Shown here: positions 27,801-34,583 of the stretch, in pieces
How the letters are laid out: every line of letters begins with the position of its first letter
Numbering within the stretch: the first letter of the stretch is position 1
Assembly: GCA_016190205.1 (NCBI GenBank)
Contig: JACPQZ010000057.1
Location: forward strand, 1-34,927
Source of the DNA: Candidatus Omnitrophota bacterium
Lineage (GTDB): Bacteria; Omnitrophota; JACPQZ01
Length of the DNA stretch: 34,927 bases
Reading direction: 5' to 3'
Program-made: the position numbers and the translations under genes
Notes under the pieces: generated by a model
Databases searched by the model: none
What the model was told of the DNA's origin: nothing
What the model saw: the letters and a program-made list of their open reading frames with translations, nothing else

Positions 27801-30800
27801 GCACTCATAAAAGCGCCAGGTGGAAACGCAGTTATTTACCTCCTGACCGACCCGCGCACTAAGGGGACAGTAGCCCCTCTGCTTCTGAAGGCTTTGCAGG
27901 TCAGCGACCATGGTGAGGCAGTGGATATCCTGCGTGATGCGGCGTTCGAGCAACAGGGGCCGTTTTACATTGAGGTTAAGAGTCTCATAGCCAACAGGAT
28001 CCGGAGGCTTGAAGACGAAGCTGCCGTTGAGGACAGGCTTGCGGAAGGCGCGAAGAATATGGGCGACTCCTGGCGCAAGGGAAGTTCGAGCGCGCCGCCC
28101 TCTACGGGCGCGGGGGATGGTATGCGGCAGCATAAGCCACGGACCATCTGGTGGCCCAAGCGGGATTTTGGTTACACCATTCACAATACGAATGTGGGAG
28201 AGCTCATGCAACAGCTGGGTTTCTCGCAATACAGCTCATTGTTGCGGTGGGCCAGCAGGAACCCCACGTCGTTTTACGACGCCATCGCGCGTCCGGACGG
28301 GCACCTGGGACTCGTGTGGGACACCCCTTATGAGAATGTTTTGAGCAAGTCGGGAGGTCCCTTTGGGGATATGAGATATCAGTGGTTTAAGGGGGGTCAG
28401 ATCAATCTCTACCGGAATGCGGTGGAAAGGCACCTCGGCCGGACCCGCGATCGCGGCAATGGGCATCATGGCAATAGTTACGACGGCGCGGATGATGATC
28501 GTGGCGATGATCTCGCCATCATCTGGCTCGGTGAAAACGGTGAGCGGAGCGAGCTCACCTATGCCGAGCTCGACGATGAGGTGGGAAACGTTGCGGCGGC
28601 TCTTCGGAAAATTGGCGTTGGGGAGGGCACGGCCGTGGGGGTTGTCATGCCTGCCCTTCCTGAAACCGTTATCGCGCAGCTCGCCCTGTGGAAGCTGGGC
28701 GCCGTGGCGGTTCCCATGTCGCCCGGGTCGGGAACAGCTCTGACGGCCCACCGCCTGCGCGAATCGGGGGCGCGCTTCGTCATCACAGTTGACGGAACGA
28801 CCCGCAAGGGAAGGGTGCAGAAGTTGGCGCACTTCGGGCGGAAAGAGGAAACGCCCGGCGAAACCGGTAAGGCAGGTTATGAGGTGGCGTTAGGAAAGGC
28901 GCTGGTTGATCAGGCGCTCGAGGAGATTCCCGGCGTCGAGCGCGTCGTGGTATTAAGAAGTCTCGACGAAGCCACGATGCCGATGGGTTCCGTCCCCATG
29001 CGGCCCGGCCGCGATCTTTGGTGGGATGAGTGGTTGGCCAAGGCCAAGGGCGAGCCAGTGCCCGATACGGTCGCAACCGATGCAGATCACCCTGCCATCT
29101 ATGCCTTTAGCTCCGGAACGACCGGGCTTCCCAAAGGACTCATTCACTCGCACGGAGGCCTCACCGTCAACGTCGCCAAGGAGCATGTCTACCACTTCGA
29201 CCTCCGGCGCGGCGATCGTTTTGCCGGGTGGGATGATATCCAGTGGATGATGGGCGATTGGAAGATCATCGGCACCCTGATGCGGGGGGCGACTCTCGTC
29301 ATGATGTACGGCGATCCGTTTGCCACGCCGGACCGGCTCTGGCAGGCTATGCAGGATGAGACCGTCACGCATCTGGGGTTAAGCCCCAAGCAGGTGCGAA
29401 AAAATATAGCAAGCGACCCTCGCCTCCTGAACATGATCAGGAAATATGACCTGTCGTCGCTTCACTTTTTTGGATCCACGGGGGGGCCCTGGGATGAGCG
29501 GACGTGGAGATTCCTCTTTGAGGAGGTGGGTCAAAGCCGCATCCCCGTCATCAATATCTCGGGAGGGACGGATTTATTTGGCGCGCTCATGGCGAACAGC
29601 CCCCTCGCACCGCTTAAACCCGGGACCTTATGGCCCGCGCTAGGGATGCATGTGGGGCTGTTTGATGATGAGGGTCACTCCACTAAGGAAGGGCATCTGG
29701 TTTGGTTCCCTCCATTTGGTCCCTCGCAGACGCACGGTATTTTGGGCGACGATACCGGTCATTCACGTTTCCGTAAAACCTACTTTTCGAAGTTTGCGGG
29801 CGTATGGAGCCATGGGGATTGGGCGAGCCGCAAGGGGAACATGTATACGATCCATGGCAGGGCAGACGGCACCTACCGCTATAACGATCAGTTCGTGAGC
29901 CCCGGAGTTGTGGAAAGCGCGGCGTTAAAGCACCCCGCCGTGGCCGAGGCTCTTAATGTCGGAGTGCCCAATCCGGAGACGGAAAGCGACATTGTAGTTT
30001 TTGCGGTGCTCAACCAAGGGTGGCGGCCTTCCCCGGAGCTTGCAGATGACATCAAAACACGGATCGTGCAGGACCTCGGGAAGACCTTCCGTGTCAGGGA
30101 TGTTCACTTTGTTATCGGCCTGCCCCAAACCCAGTCCGGCAAGGACGTGCATGATATTGTGCGCGCCGCGTATACCGGCGGGGCGATGCGCGACACGTCA
30201 AGCTTAAGCTTGGAGAGCGCAGGCTTCATAAAAGAGATTCGCAAGGCGGGACTAAACGCGCGCGGGGACGGCCTCACGGCGGGAGAAATACTCATTTACG
30301 GTGCCTGGACAGCCGCAAGCGGATTAGGCGTCTGGGTGTTTATCAAGGCGCATAGCGTTTATCAACAGCATCTCGCTCGGCGCATGAGGAGGGGTCTGGA
30401 GGATCAGTTATCCGACTTTCTCAATCAGAACATGAATGGTAAGTGGGTCGAGGATCCTAAAACCGCGCGTACCGCTCTTGACCAGTTGATCGATGGATAT
30501 GAAGATCTGCATCCGGCCGTCATGAAAGAGAGTGGCGCGGAACACGTCGTGACAGTCCTAAAGTCGATCAGGCAGCTGATGGATAAGCATGTGAGCATCT
30601 CTCACATCCTAAGAGATGCCCAAGAAGGGGTTATGAAATTCCGCAGGCAGCTCGACTATTTTAAGGAGCAGGATTTTAACGAACATGAGAAGAGACCCGA
30701 GATAAAGACAGCCGTTCTCAAAATCTGGGTGACGAAGGAAGAAAATTGGAAAGAGTTCGAGGCGTTTGTCGACCACAGCCTGACACTTTTTTCTGGGGCG

Positions 30801-33800
30801 GGAATACGCACGGATACATCAGTCTTTAGCGCCGCCAAAGAGTTTTTAAAGGGGATTCAGGCGGAGATCAAACGGATCGAAATGGACCCGGAGGTTCCTA
30901 GAGACCATTTATTCCAATTTGCTCATGAGGCGTTCAATATGGCGGATTTGGCTTTTCAGCGCGTTTTCGACTCCCAGGCGCAGGTGCTTAAGGAAGAATT
31001 TACCAGGTTTGCAGACGATCTCGCCCGGACCCGTCGGTGGGGTGGTCGTCCAACGGGGGATGGAGTAACCAGTGCGGAGCTTTTGGTGAACGGAGCCACC
31101 ACCTTGCTGCTGGGCGGGTTTTGGGTTTATTTTGCTGTTGAAGCATGGCGGTCTAACAAGGAGCAAATCTCTCAAAAGAAGTTTGATAACGAGTTCATTC
31201 GTTTCCTGGAACTAAACAGAGGGGGGGGCTGGACCCAGGCGCCTCTTGTAGCAGCAGACGCTCTTGGAAAGGCACGGACTCACTATAAAAATCGTCGTGA
31301 CCAGTCACAGCCAGCGGCCGAACGAGAACGTGTGATTTCAACACTTCAATCCATGCTGGAAATCAGCGAGCGCTATACCCGACTACAGACAGCGGTACGG
31401 GATGCCGAAGAGGGAATCCAGGCCTACCGGAGCCAACTCGATTATTTCAGGGGGAGCGGAAGCCGGCCTGCGGTCATAGACTCTTGGATTAATAATACCC
31501 GAGAAGAGTGGATGGGTTTTATTCAGCGTTCCGTTAGGTCGCTCATGGGTGCAGGTATCCCGATAGGGACGGTGGTCGCGATGGGTCTCGACGAGTTCTT
31601 GGTCGATGCGAATATTGCGATCGATCGCGAGGAAGGACGCCTGCCCCAGGTAGAGGAACAGCCGTATCAATACGTGTACGAGAGGTATGACCGGGCCATG
31701 AGGATGGTTCGCGATGCGCATTCGGTGGGCACGCAAATTCTGACGCGGGAGTTTACGGAACGTGCCGGCGAAATTATCCAAGCGCTGGGCAGTCCTTCGC
31801 AAGGCGACGGCGTCAAGGGGGAGGGCGAGTATTCTGCCGCAAGAGACAGCAGGTGGATCAATTACATTGTAATCAAGAAGATTGCCGTCTCGCATTCCAG
31901 CGCGTCGATGGCTGATTTCAACATTCTCCTTGATCTTAATGACTATGTGATCGTTCAATTTTCGGTAAGTCTCCCCGCACATGTCACCCCCAGCCAGATC
32001 TTTGATTTCATCGAGGGCTTTCTGGCTGAAAAAGAGCGTGGCGAGCCGGGCATCGCGCGTTCCATCCCGTACTTTAGGGAGAGATTGCCGGCAGAACTCA
32101 AGTCGGGATTTCATGCGCATTTCCCGTTGCGCGTCCTGGAACAGTTTCCCGGCCTTTGGGAAGCCATCCAACAGTACCCCAAGCCCGATGGAGTTACCAT
32201 CCGCTACACCGTCTCGGGAGGGCGCGGCCCGGCCAAGCATTTGAACCACGCCATGTTCCGCTTAGGTCTCCTTATGGCACTTTTGTCCATGAAGGAAGGC
32301 AAGATCACGGGGCTTGTGGTAACGGGTTCGCACAATCCGTCGAATGAAAACGGCGGCAAGGGAGTGGATGCCTTGGGCGAGATGATGCCTACTGCCTGGG
32401 AAGAGTATGCCCATGCCCTGATCAACGCGGACGATGCCGATGTGCCGGCGGTGCTTCAGACGATGATTGAGGGCGAAAGGATCTCCGTTCAGTTCGCCCG
32501 CTCCGCCCGGGTTTACCTGGGCCGGGACACCCGTCCGAGCAGCCCGCACCTGGCTGGGATTGTTCGGGAAGGCGTCGAGGCCCTGGGTGCCCATGCGGTA
32601 GATTTTGGTGAGATCACAACGCCCCAGCTTCACCATGCGGTGCGCGCCGTAAATACAGGAACGCTTGAGTCCGAGGAACATATGGAAGATGCTTACTTCT
32701 CCCAGCTCGTGCATTCATACGCCTCGGTACTCGCGGGTATCTCACGTCCCACACGGCACACCTTCCATGTAGACGCCGCATTTGGAGTGGGCGCGCCCAA
32801 ACTGGAACGTTTGAACGAGGAAATTAGTAGTGGCCAAATTCCCGGCGCCGCGTACTTTAGTATTTTTAACCGGGTGGGTGAAAGGCCGGTCAATGATCAT
32901 GCCGGCCAGGATTTTGTGGAAAAACTGCGCAAGTTGCCGCAGGGTGTTGACCCCGTGACGGGCCGGTATAAGGATTTCTTTACCATTGACGGCGACGTCG
33001 ACCGGCTGACCGGGTTTCGTGTGGGTAACGATGGAAATCCGATACTTTACCGCGGCGAGCGCATGGCGGCGCTTTTTGCGCAGTTTATCCAGGGGCAGTT
33101 GAAAGCGGCCCGCATGAATCTTTCTATCGGCATCGTCATGACACGCTACGCCAACGGCGCCGCGGAGGAGTATATTCGCAAGACCACCGGTCTCCAGCCC
33201 GTCTTCACGCGAACCGGAGTCAAAAACCTGTATCACGAAGCTAAGCGTTATGACATCGGAATTTATCTGGAGCCCAATGGCCACGGCACGATCCTTTTTA
33301 GTGACCGTGCGGTCGAAGCGCTTACGCAGGCCCTGCAAGGTGTAAAAGCGGCGCCTTCAGAACCGCAATCCGCCGAGCGGGAGCTGGCCATCACCCGCTT
33401 ATTGGGTGTCTCTCGCCTGATGAACCAGGCGATTGGTGACGCATTGCCCAACCTGCTTCTTGTCGCGGCCCTCCTGGCGCACCGGGGCTGGGACATGGAA
33501 GAGTGGGGCGCTCAATATGCGGATTTGCCCCAGGTTCAAGTTGTTGTTAGCGGCGTGCCGCGTGCCAGTGACCTCCGCACAAATGACGATGAATCACGCA
33601 TCGTTTCGCACGCCCATATCCAGGAGGATGTCGATGCCGCCGTCAAGCGGTACACGCACGGCCGCGCCTTCGCCCGCCCATCCAATACGGAATCCATCGT
33701 CCGCGTCCTGGCCGAAGCAGATACTTGGGAGCACGTGCAGTCTCTTGCCAGCGAAGTAGCCTACATCATCGAGCGGCATTTCAAGGAAAATCCTGCGAAA

Positions 33801-34577
33801 GGCGACGGCATCAGTGAGCCCGACCAAGAATTTCTTACCCAGCTTCACCCGAGGACCAATATCGTTCCCGTCGTCACCCCGCTTACGAGTGCGGGCGAAA
33901 TCGATAAAGGCGGGATTACCAGACTTGTGCAGCAGTTAGACGGAGTTTCAGAACACGATCGCCGTATTGCCCAAGAAGAAAACCGCGTGAGCGCCTTCGG
34001 CGGCGGGAAGTTTAGGGAGCTCTCGGCCCCACCCGCTACCCACCACCCACTACCCACTACTCAAACTGTTTTTGGAACAGTTCCTGCGCATTTGGGGAAT
34101 GGTTTTGCGCTGGTTGTTGACGACTCCGTCCTCTCGAGTGCGCCGAACAAGACCCAATACCAGATGCTCGTGGAACTTTTCGGGGGTGAGGGAATCTATC
34201 TATTCAGCGATTGGAAGAGGCGCTATCTTGAAGGCTCGGCTGAGCCGCAGGCAGGGTTTATTTTAAGTGCCGAGTCTAAAAAGGAGCTGGCCGGGTTTTT
34301 AAGTTACTGGGAGCAAAGTGAAATCCCCTGGGCCGAGGAATTCTCGGCAGGCGGAATGAGCCAGGGGTGGGCGGTGCCCTTCCACCGCCTGCTCACTGAT
34401 CTGGAGCTTCTCCAGGCTGCCATCAAGGCCTCGGAGGGCAATTTGCCTGACACGTGGAAGTCCTACCTTCTTCAGTCCGTTCTGGGCGACGTGGACGATA
34501 CCCCCATCAAAAGCGGGGAGCTTAAGATGATCGGGGACGGGCTCTTGGCCGTTTTGGATTTGATTATTCAAGCTTAA
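21789..34577 (+). CDS. Giant multidomain protein with N-terminal signal/TM segment and GDG-punctuated enzyme modules
   Basis: Single uninterrupted frame (track start 21771, 4268 aa; alternative Met at 21789 gives MHSRPSIRIIAALTTGIFLITAIGVDPSYAL); modules listed separately. Confidence 0.93.
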   Translation: MHSRPSIRIIAALTTGIFLITAIGVDPSYALSLNRQSRLGPHTISATSYLTQEPFLKGAAFSLYLAKLQKILESGVKGPGVYSGGSLWALGWRAVRDLPEDYRGVGDHVREIRYETGGEMTVLLDDGQLEIPAGATFEEIAERVRAGTQRVSGGLVSPVERLGPSAVDLLKSRLGALNEEYASLNPEQRRAVSDVFARVSGGGDMIQSRVAHTVLSGAAVVMEADVIRPAGAPRGDGLREDAARLEVDGWSLEQLLDYMISYQVLDEKLLEMLIILTDSGGSVPRTVWREAVVKYRKVLNRREFNRVLVHLKEEDLIKETGGLFVANLDELRAQVKWDMDRRQLKKIFLEVLGGRGLARWNLNPDEWRGQIQVLLGKWARFSVSGAVIEEPESLTSLNQEQLLEFLSDALAAERYLIRHERAMKSALKLMGVRADASIGQIVFRYATSRHLLHVGRRQGEDPSARVLTVDLGNISAHALRNPLYVLHALSHSFMKPRTEVVSAPPFSIDEFRQYGSPVLLEAVDEVIAHKLSAQIAQRLDISDRQWREYLTSTFGFHDRLAGGHAVRWAMLAAIYTQSRVFERASFLDNWLMEATEAGIDDDLVNALRTLYRQSGFKNISEAARPWQEMQETDLLRIAVRHYKTAADILGVSEKQLKPLLTFDRNWESDITFPRDNGEPMTVKGFRVWHRRATWTGRLKWKEWVIEPASVYGGGFRITPSVDLEECQGLSMMMSNKSALLGLPVGGSKGGIRADLKELSLKEQFRMIRSYVNALRRDEVIGPHPEYPDRHLDRFAPDQNITEEMILVFLDQYIRLMTEERRLSHRLFESSLQGVLESVRAREALLSVPNDEPAETLFLDAYLKVLGQNPRLPAPELAVISSKPVRAGGLAVRKLAVGLGGSAVLDEFLRHSSILRPKKGEALRVAIQGFGPAGYSMAHYLALPGWRYRYLLQYLGDMSGYFYKEAGFDPEDVERDMREHGRRTIGGYGPVDRVIGREEFFSSDVDILIPAATGGVITSVNEADIRAPVVEELGNGAVTYPAANALASRPKVVLSGELANSGAFFVSNIEADANVKGRTWDDDRIGKLVVAVMRDTTRRVMETSKSFDPTIPLSNAVMVFALKRMLGGQVAELNNQASGDGIEMEALERADRTRHPNWLESTFLPGRSWSHKMDLSHVKWAYLLPGVMVGVVTLAAYVLGVIGVTGLGHSLLVSMLTFAAIDSSGQLFGQDRRVDLQQVLAAITVIGLYNGLAIHFVFAWMEQFLWPVRVLVATLHGAISGVAYLGLLHTLHYRIRTPEHSIRYDEFNEAVTKKKLMQMLLYVVTLIDIPRHVVVQGFLEESSPTVRATVSLVTGALVGVTLSYITNRVQSSEDGGTHLSGDGVRDATMKNAAVRLHELSTSENKAEFQRYALALVHDVVPYFFEQEEQRVYLKRLGWLAPHDLHGLRRLLRDLSWELGLKRFRRNAAMINLSQLAPQLLEEGRISEEQAEAVKAAVQEKEGVIRSTLLAGRAVWVYGQEVRLDPLTGRFFFDEPFMSEGFKKIPLVERAPPKIVIGVLVHNGWDDVKALLQSLWHMGTPNVEVVVLDNGSAENRLRELERFADVPAYRLMFMRTESNLGFDEGHNAVLDYALDEARADYYLALNDDCVVGPGFMNGLLAAFEDPETRKLIASDRPIGAVGPLVFNLEGAQRTPVIQSYGRPHLRKVLFQRQNTGFGSSDPSAFPSTMITDTVVGPAVLYPTSALRAIGGYDPRFFMYGEEPDMALRLEDAGYISAVTQGSKIWHKGWGNSSGGDRSRIMSDLVVRNRFLLLRKHAQLRDMKTLVSIAMRIVYFSFGRFLRALVYQDAALALAPVKGVLDGMLGRFSTVQAGPVERVVPLPSARQPAAKIPEAVGSRVSSSGDGLASGDGITDENEWRQRIARASSIHELNQLPAAFAQEGRPPLESKRKWSPTWSHWFRTLPSEAEKFERAVAKRREQIAAAAYDRVARAVEAMDDTPALELALALIKAPGGNAVIYLLTDPRTKGTVAPLLLKALQVSDHGEAVDILRDAAFEQQGPFYIEVKSLIANRIRRLEDEAAVEDRLAEGAKNMGDSWRKGSSSAPPSTGAGDGMRQHKPRTIWWPKRDFGYTIHNTNVGELMQQLGFSQYSSLLRWASRNPTSFYDAIARPDGHLGLVWDTPYENVLSKSGGPFGDMRYQWFKGGQINLYRNAVERHLGRTRDRGNGHHGNSYDGADDDRGDDLAIIWLGENGERSELTYAELDDEVGNVAAALRKIGVGEGTAVGVVMPALPETVIAQLALWKLGAVAVPMSPGSGTALTAHRLRESGARFVITVDGTTRKGRVQKLAHFGRKEETPGETGKAGYEVALGKALVDQALEEIPGVERVVVLRSLDEATMPMGSVPMRPGRDLWWDEWLAKAKGEPVPDTVATDADHPAIYAFSSGTTGLPKGLIHSHGGLTVNVAKEHVYHFDLRRGDRFAGWDDIQWMMGDWKIIGTLMRGATLVMMYGDPFATPDRLWQAMQDETVTHLGLSPKQVRKNIASDPRLLNMIRKYDLSSLHFFGSTGGPWDERTWRFLFEEVGQSRIPVINISGGTDLFGALMANSPLAPLKPGTLWPALGMHVGLFDDEGHSTKEGHLVWFPPFGPSQTHGILGDDTGHSRFRKTYFSKFAGVWSHGDWASRKGNMYTIHGRADGTYRYNDQFVSPGVVESAALKHPAVAEALNVGVPNPETESDIVVFAVLNQGWRPSPELADDIKTRIVQDLGKTFRVRDVHFVIGLPQTQSGKDVHDIVRAAYTGGAMRDTSSLSLESAGFIKEIRKAGLNARGDGLTAGEILIYGAWTAASGLGVWVFIKAHSVYQQHLARRMRRGLEDQLSDFLNQNMNGKWVEDPKTARTALDQLIDGYEDLHPAVMKESGAEHVVTVLKSIRQLMDKHVSISHILRDAQEGVMKFRRQLDYFKEQDFNEHEKRPEIKTAVLKIWVTKEENWKEFEAFVDHSLTLFSGAGIRTDTSVFSAAKEFLKGIQAEIKRIEMDPEVPRDHLFQFAHEAFNMADLAFQRVFDSQAQVLKEEFTRFADDLARTRRWGGRPTGDGVTSAELLVNGATTLLLGGFWVYFAVEAWRSNKEQISQKKFDNEFIRFLELNRGGGWTQAPLVAADALGKARTHYKNRRDQSQPAAERERVISTLQSMLEISERYTRLQTAVRDAEEGIQAYRSQLDYFRGSGSRPAVIDSWINNTREEWMGFIQRSVRSLMGAGIPIGTVVAMGLDEFLVDANIAIDREEGRLPQVEEQPYQYVYERYDRAMRMVRDAHSVGTQILTREFTERAGEIIQALGSPSQGDGVKGEGEYSAARDSRWINYIVIKKIAVSHSSASMADFNILLDLNDYVIVQFSVSLPAHVTPSQIFDFIEGFLAEKERGEPGIARSIPYFRERLPAELKSGFHAHFPLRVLEQFPGLWEAIQQYPKPDGVTIRYTVSGGRGPAKHLNHAMFRLGLLMALLSMKEGKITGLVVTGSHNPSNENGGKGVDALGEMMPTAWEEYAHALINADDADVPAVLQTMIEGERISVQFARSARVYLGRDTRPSSPHLAGIVREGVEALGAHAVDFGEITTPQLHHAVRAVNTGTLESEEHMEDAYFSQLVHSYASVLAGISRPTRHTFHVDAAFGVGAPKLERLNEEISSGQIPGAAYFSIFNRVGERPVNDHAGQDFVEKLRKLPQGVDPVTGRYKDFFTIDGDVDRLTGFRVGNDGNPILYRGERMAALFAQFIQGQLKAARMNLSIGIVMTRYANGAAEEYIRKTTGLQPVFTRTGVKNLYHEAKRYDIGIYLEPNGHGTILFSDRAVEALTQALQGVKAAPSEPQSAERELAITRLLGVSRLMNQAIGDALPNLLLVAALLAHRGWDMEEWGAQYADLPQVQVVVSGVPRASDLRTNDDESRIVSHAHIQEDVDAAVKRYTHGRAFARPSNTESIVRVLAEADTWEHVQSLASEVAYIIERHFKENPAKGDGISEPDQEFLTQLHPRTNIVPVVTPLTSAGEIDKGGITRLVQQLDGVSEHDRRIAQEENRVSAFGGGKFRELSAPPATHHPLPTTQTVFGTVPAHLGNGFALVVDDSVLSSAPNKTQYQMLVELFGGEGIYLFSDWKRRYLEGSAEPQAGFILSAESKKELAGFLSYWEQSEIPWAEEFSAGGMSQGWAVPFHRLLTDLELLQAAIKASEGNLPDTWKSYLLQSVLGDVDDTPIKSGELKMIGDGLLAVLDLIIQA
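23800..25175 (+). other. Glu/Leu/Phe/Val dehydrogenase-like module in the giant ORF
   Basis: NKSALLGLPVGGSKGGIRADLKELSLKEQFRMIRSY (GDH-type GGxKGG), FAPDQNITEEM, Rossmann VAIQGFGPAGYSMAHYL, DVDILIPAATGGVIT, SGELANSGAFFVSNIE. Confidence 0.85.
25311..25905 (+). other. Multi-pass TM module in the giant ORF
   Basis: Several hydrophobic stretches: WAYLLPGVMVGVVTLAAYVLGVIGV, HSLLVSMLTFAAI, VLAAITVIGLYNGLAIHFVFAW, VLVATLHGAISGVAYLGLL, VSLVTGALVGVTLSYI. Confidence 0.75.
26439..27330 (+). other. GT2-family glycosyltransferase module in the giant ORF
   Basis: KIVIGVLVHNGWDDVKALLQSL, VEVVVLDNGSAENRL, ESNLGFDEGHN, YYLALNDDCVV, GGYDPRFFMYGEEPDMALRLEDAGY. Confidence 0.9.
28137..30200 (+). other. Acyl/acetyl-CoA synthetase-like (AMP-binding) module in the giant ORF
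   Basis: WFKGGQINLYRNAVERHL, AIYAFSSGTTGLPKGLIHSHGG, GGTDLFG, YRYNDQFVSPGVVESAALKHPAVAEALNVGVPN, C-terminal catalytic-Lys motif LPQTQSGKD. Confidence 0.9.
30264..31055 (+). other. TM-plus-helical module, duplicate 1, in the giant ORF
   Basis: GDGLTAGEILIYGAWTAASGLGVWVFIKAHS...RDAQEGVMKFRRQLDYFKEQ...SLTLFSGAGIRTDTSV...QVLKEEFTRFADDL. Confidence 0.85.
31056..31802 (+). other. TM-plus-helical module, duplicate 2, in the giant ORF
   Basis: GDGVTSAELLVNGATTLLLGGFWVYFAVEAW...RDAEEGIQAYRSQLDYFRGS...SVRSLMGAGIPIGTVV...QILTREFTERAGEI, colinear with duplicate 1. Confidence 0.85.
32170..33785 (+). other. Phosphoacetylglucosamine mutase (AGM1/PGM3-type) module in the giant ORF
   Basis: KHLNHAMFRLGLLMALLS, VVTGSHNPSNENGGKGVDALGEMMPTAWEEYAHALINAD, YLGRDTRPSSPHLAGIVREGVEALGAHAVDFGEITTPQLHHAVRAVNTG, DGDVDRL, MTRYANGAAEEYIRKTTGLQPVFTRTGVKNLYHEAKRYDIGIYLEPNGHGTILFS, RAFARPSNTESIVRVLAEAD. 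Confidence 0.92.
33838..33953 (+). other. Short DapA/NAL (class I aldolase)-like N-terminal remnant in the giant ORF
   Basis: NIVPVVTPLTSAGEIDKGGITRLVQQLDG, then the similarity stops. Confidence 0.55.
34031..34058 (+). repeat. Four tandem degenerate heptamers, consensus CCCACTA, inside the giant ORF
   Basis: cccgcta|cccacca|cccacta|cccacta, encoding PATHHPLPTT. Confidence 0.85.
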
Positions 34578-34583
34578 TGCCTG

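Noticed and set aside
31383-32249. Long antisense ORFs inside the giant gene (e.g. 31383-32249, 23007-23855, 27483-28229 minus)
   Set aside because: Composition-driven shadow ORFs opposite clearly coding sequence; no recognisable motifs.
21771-34577. Giant ORF as NRPS/PKS
   Set aside because: An AMP-binding module is present, but there are no condensation, ketosynthase, carrier-protein (LGGxS) or thioesterase motifs.
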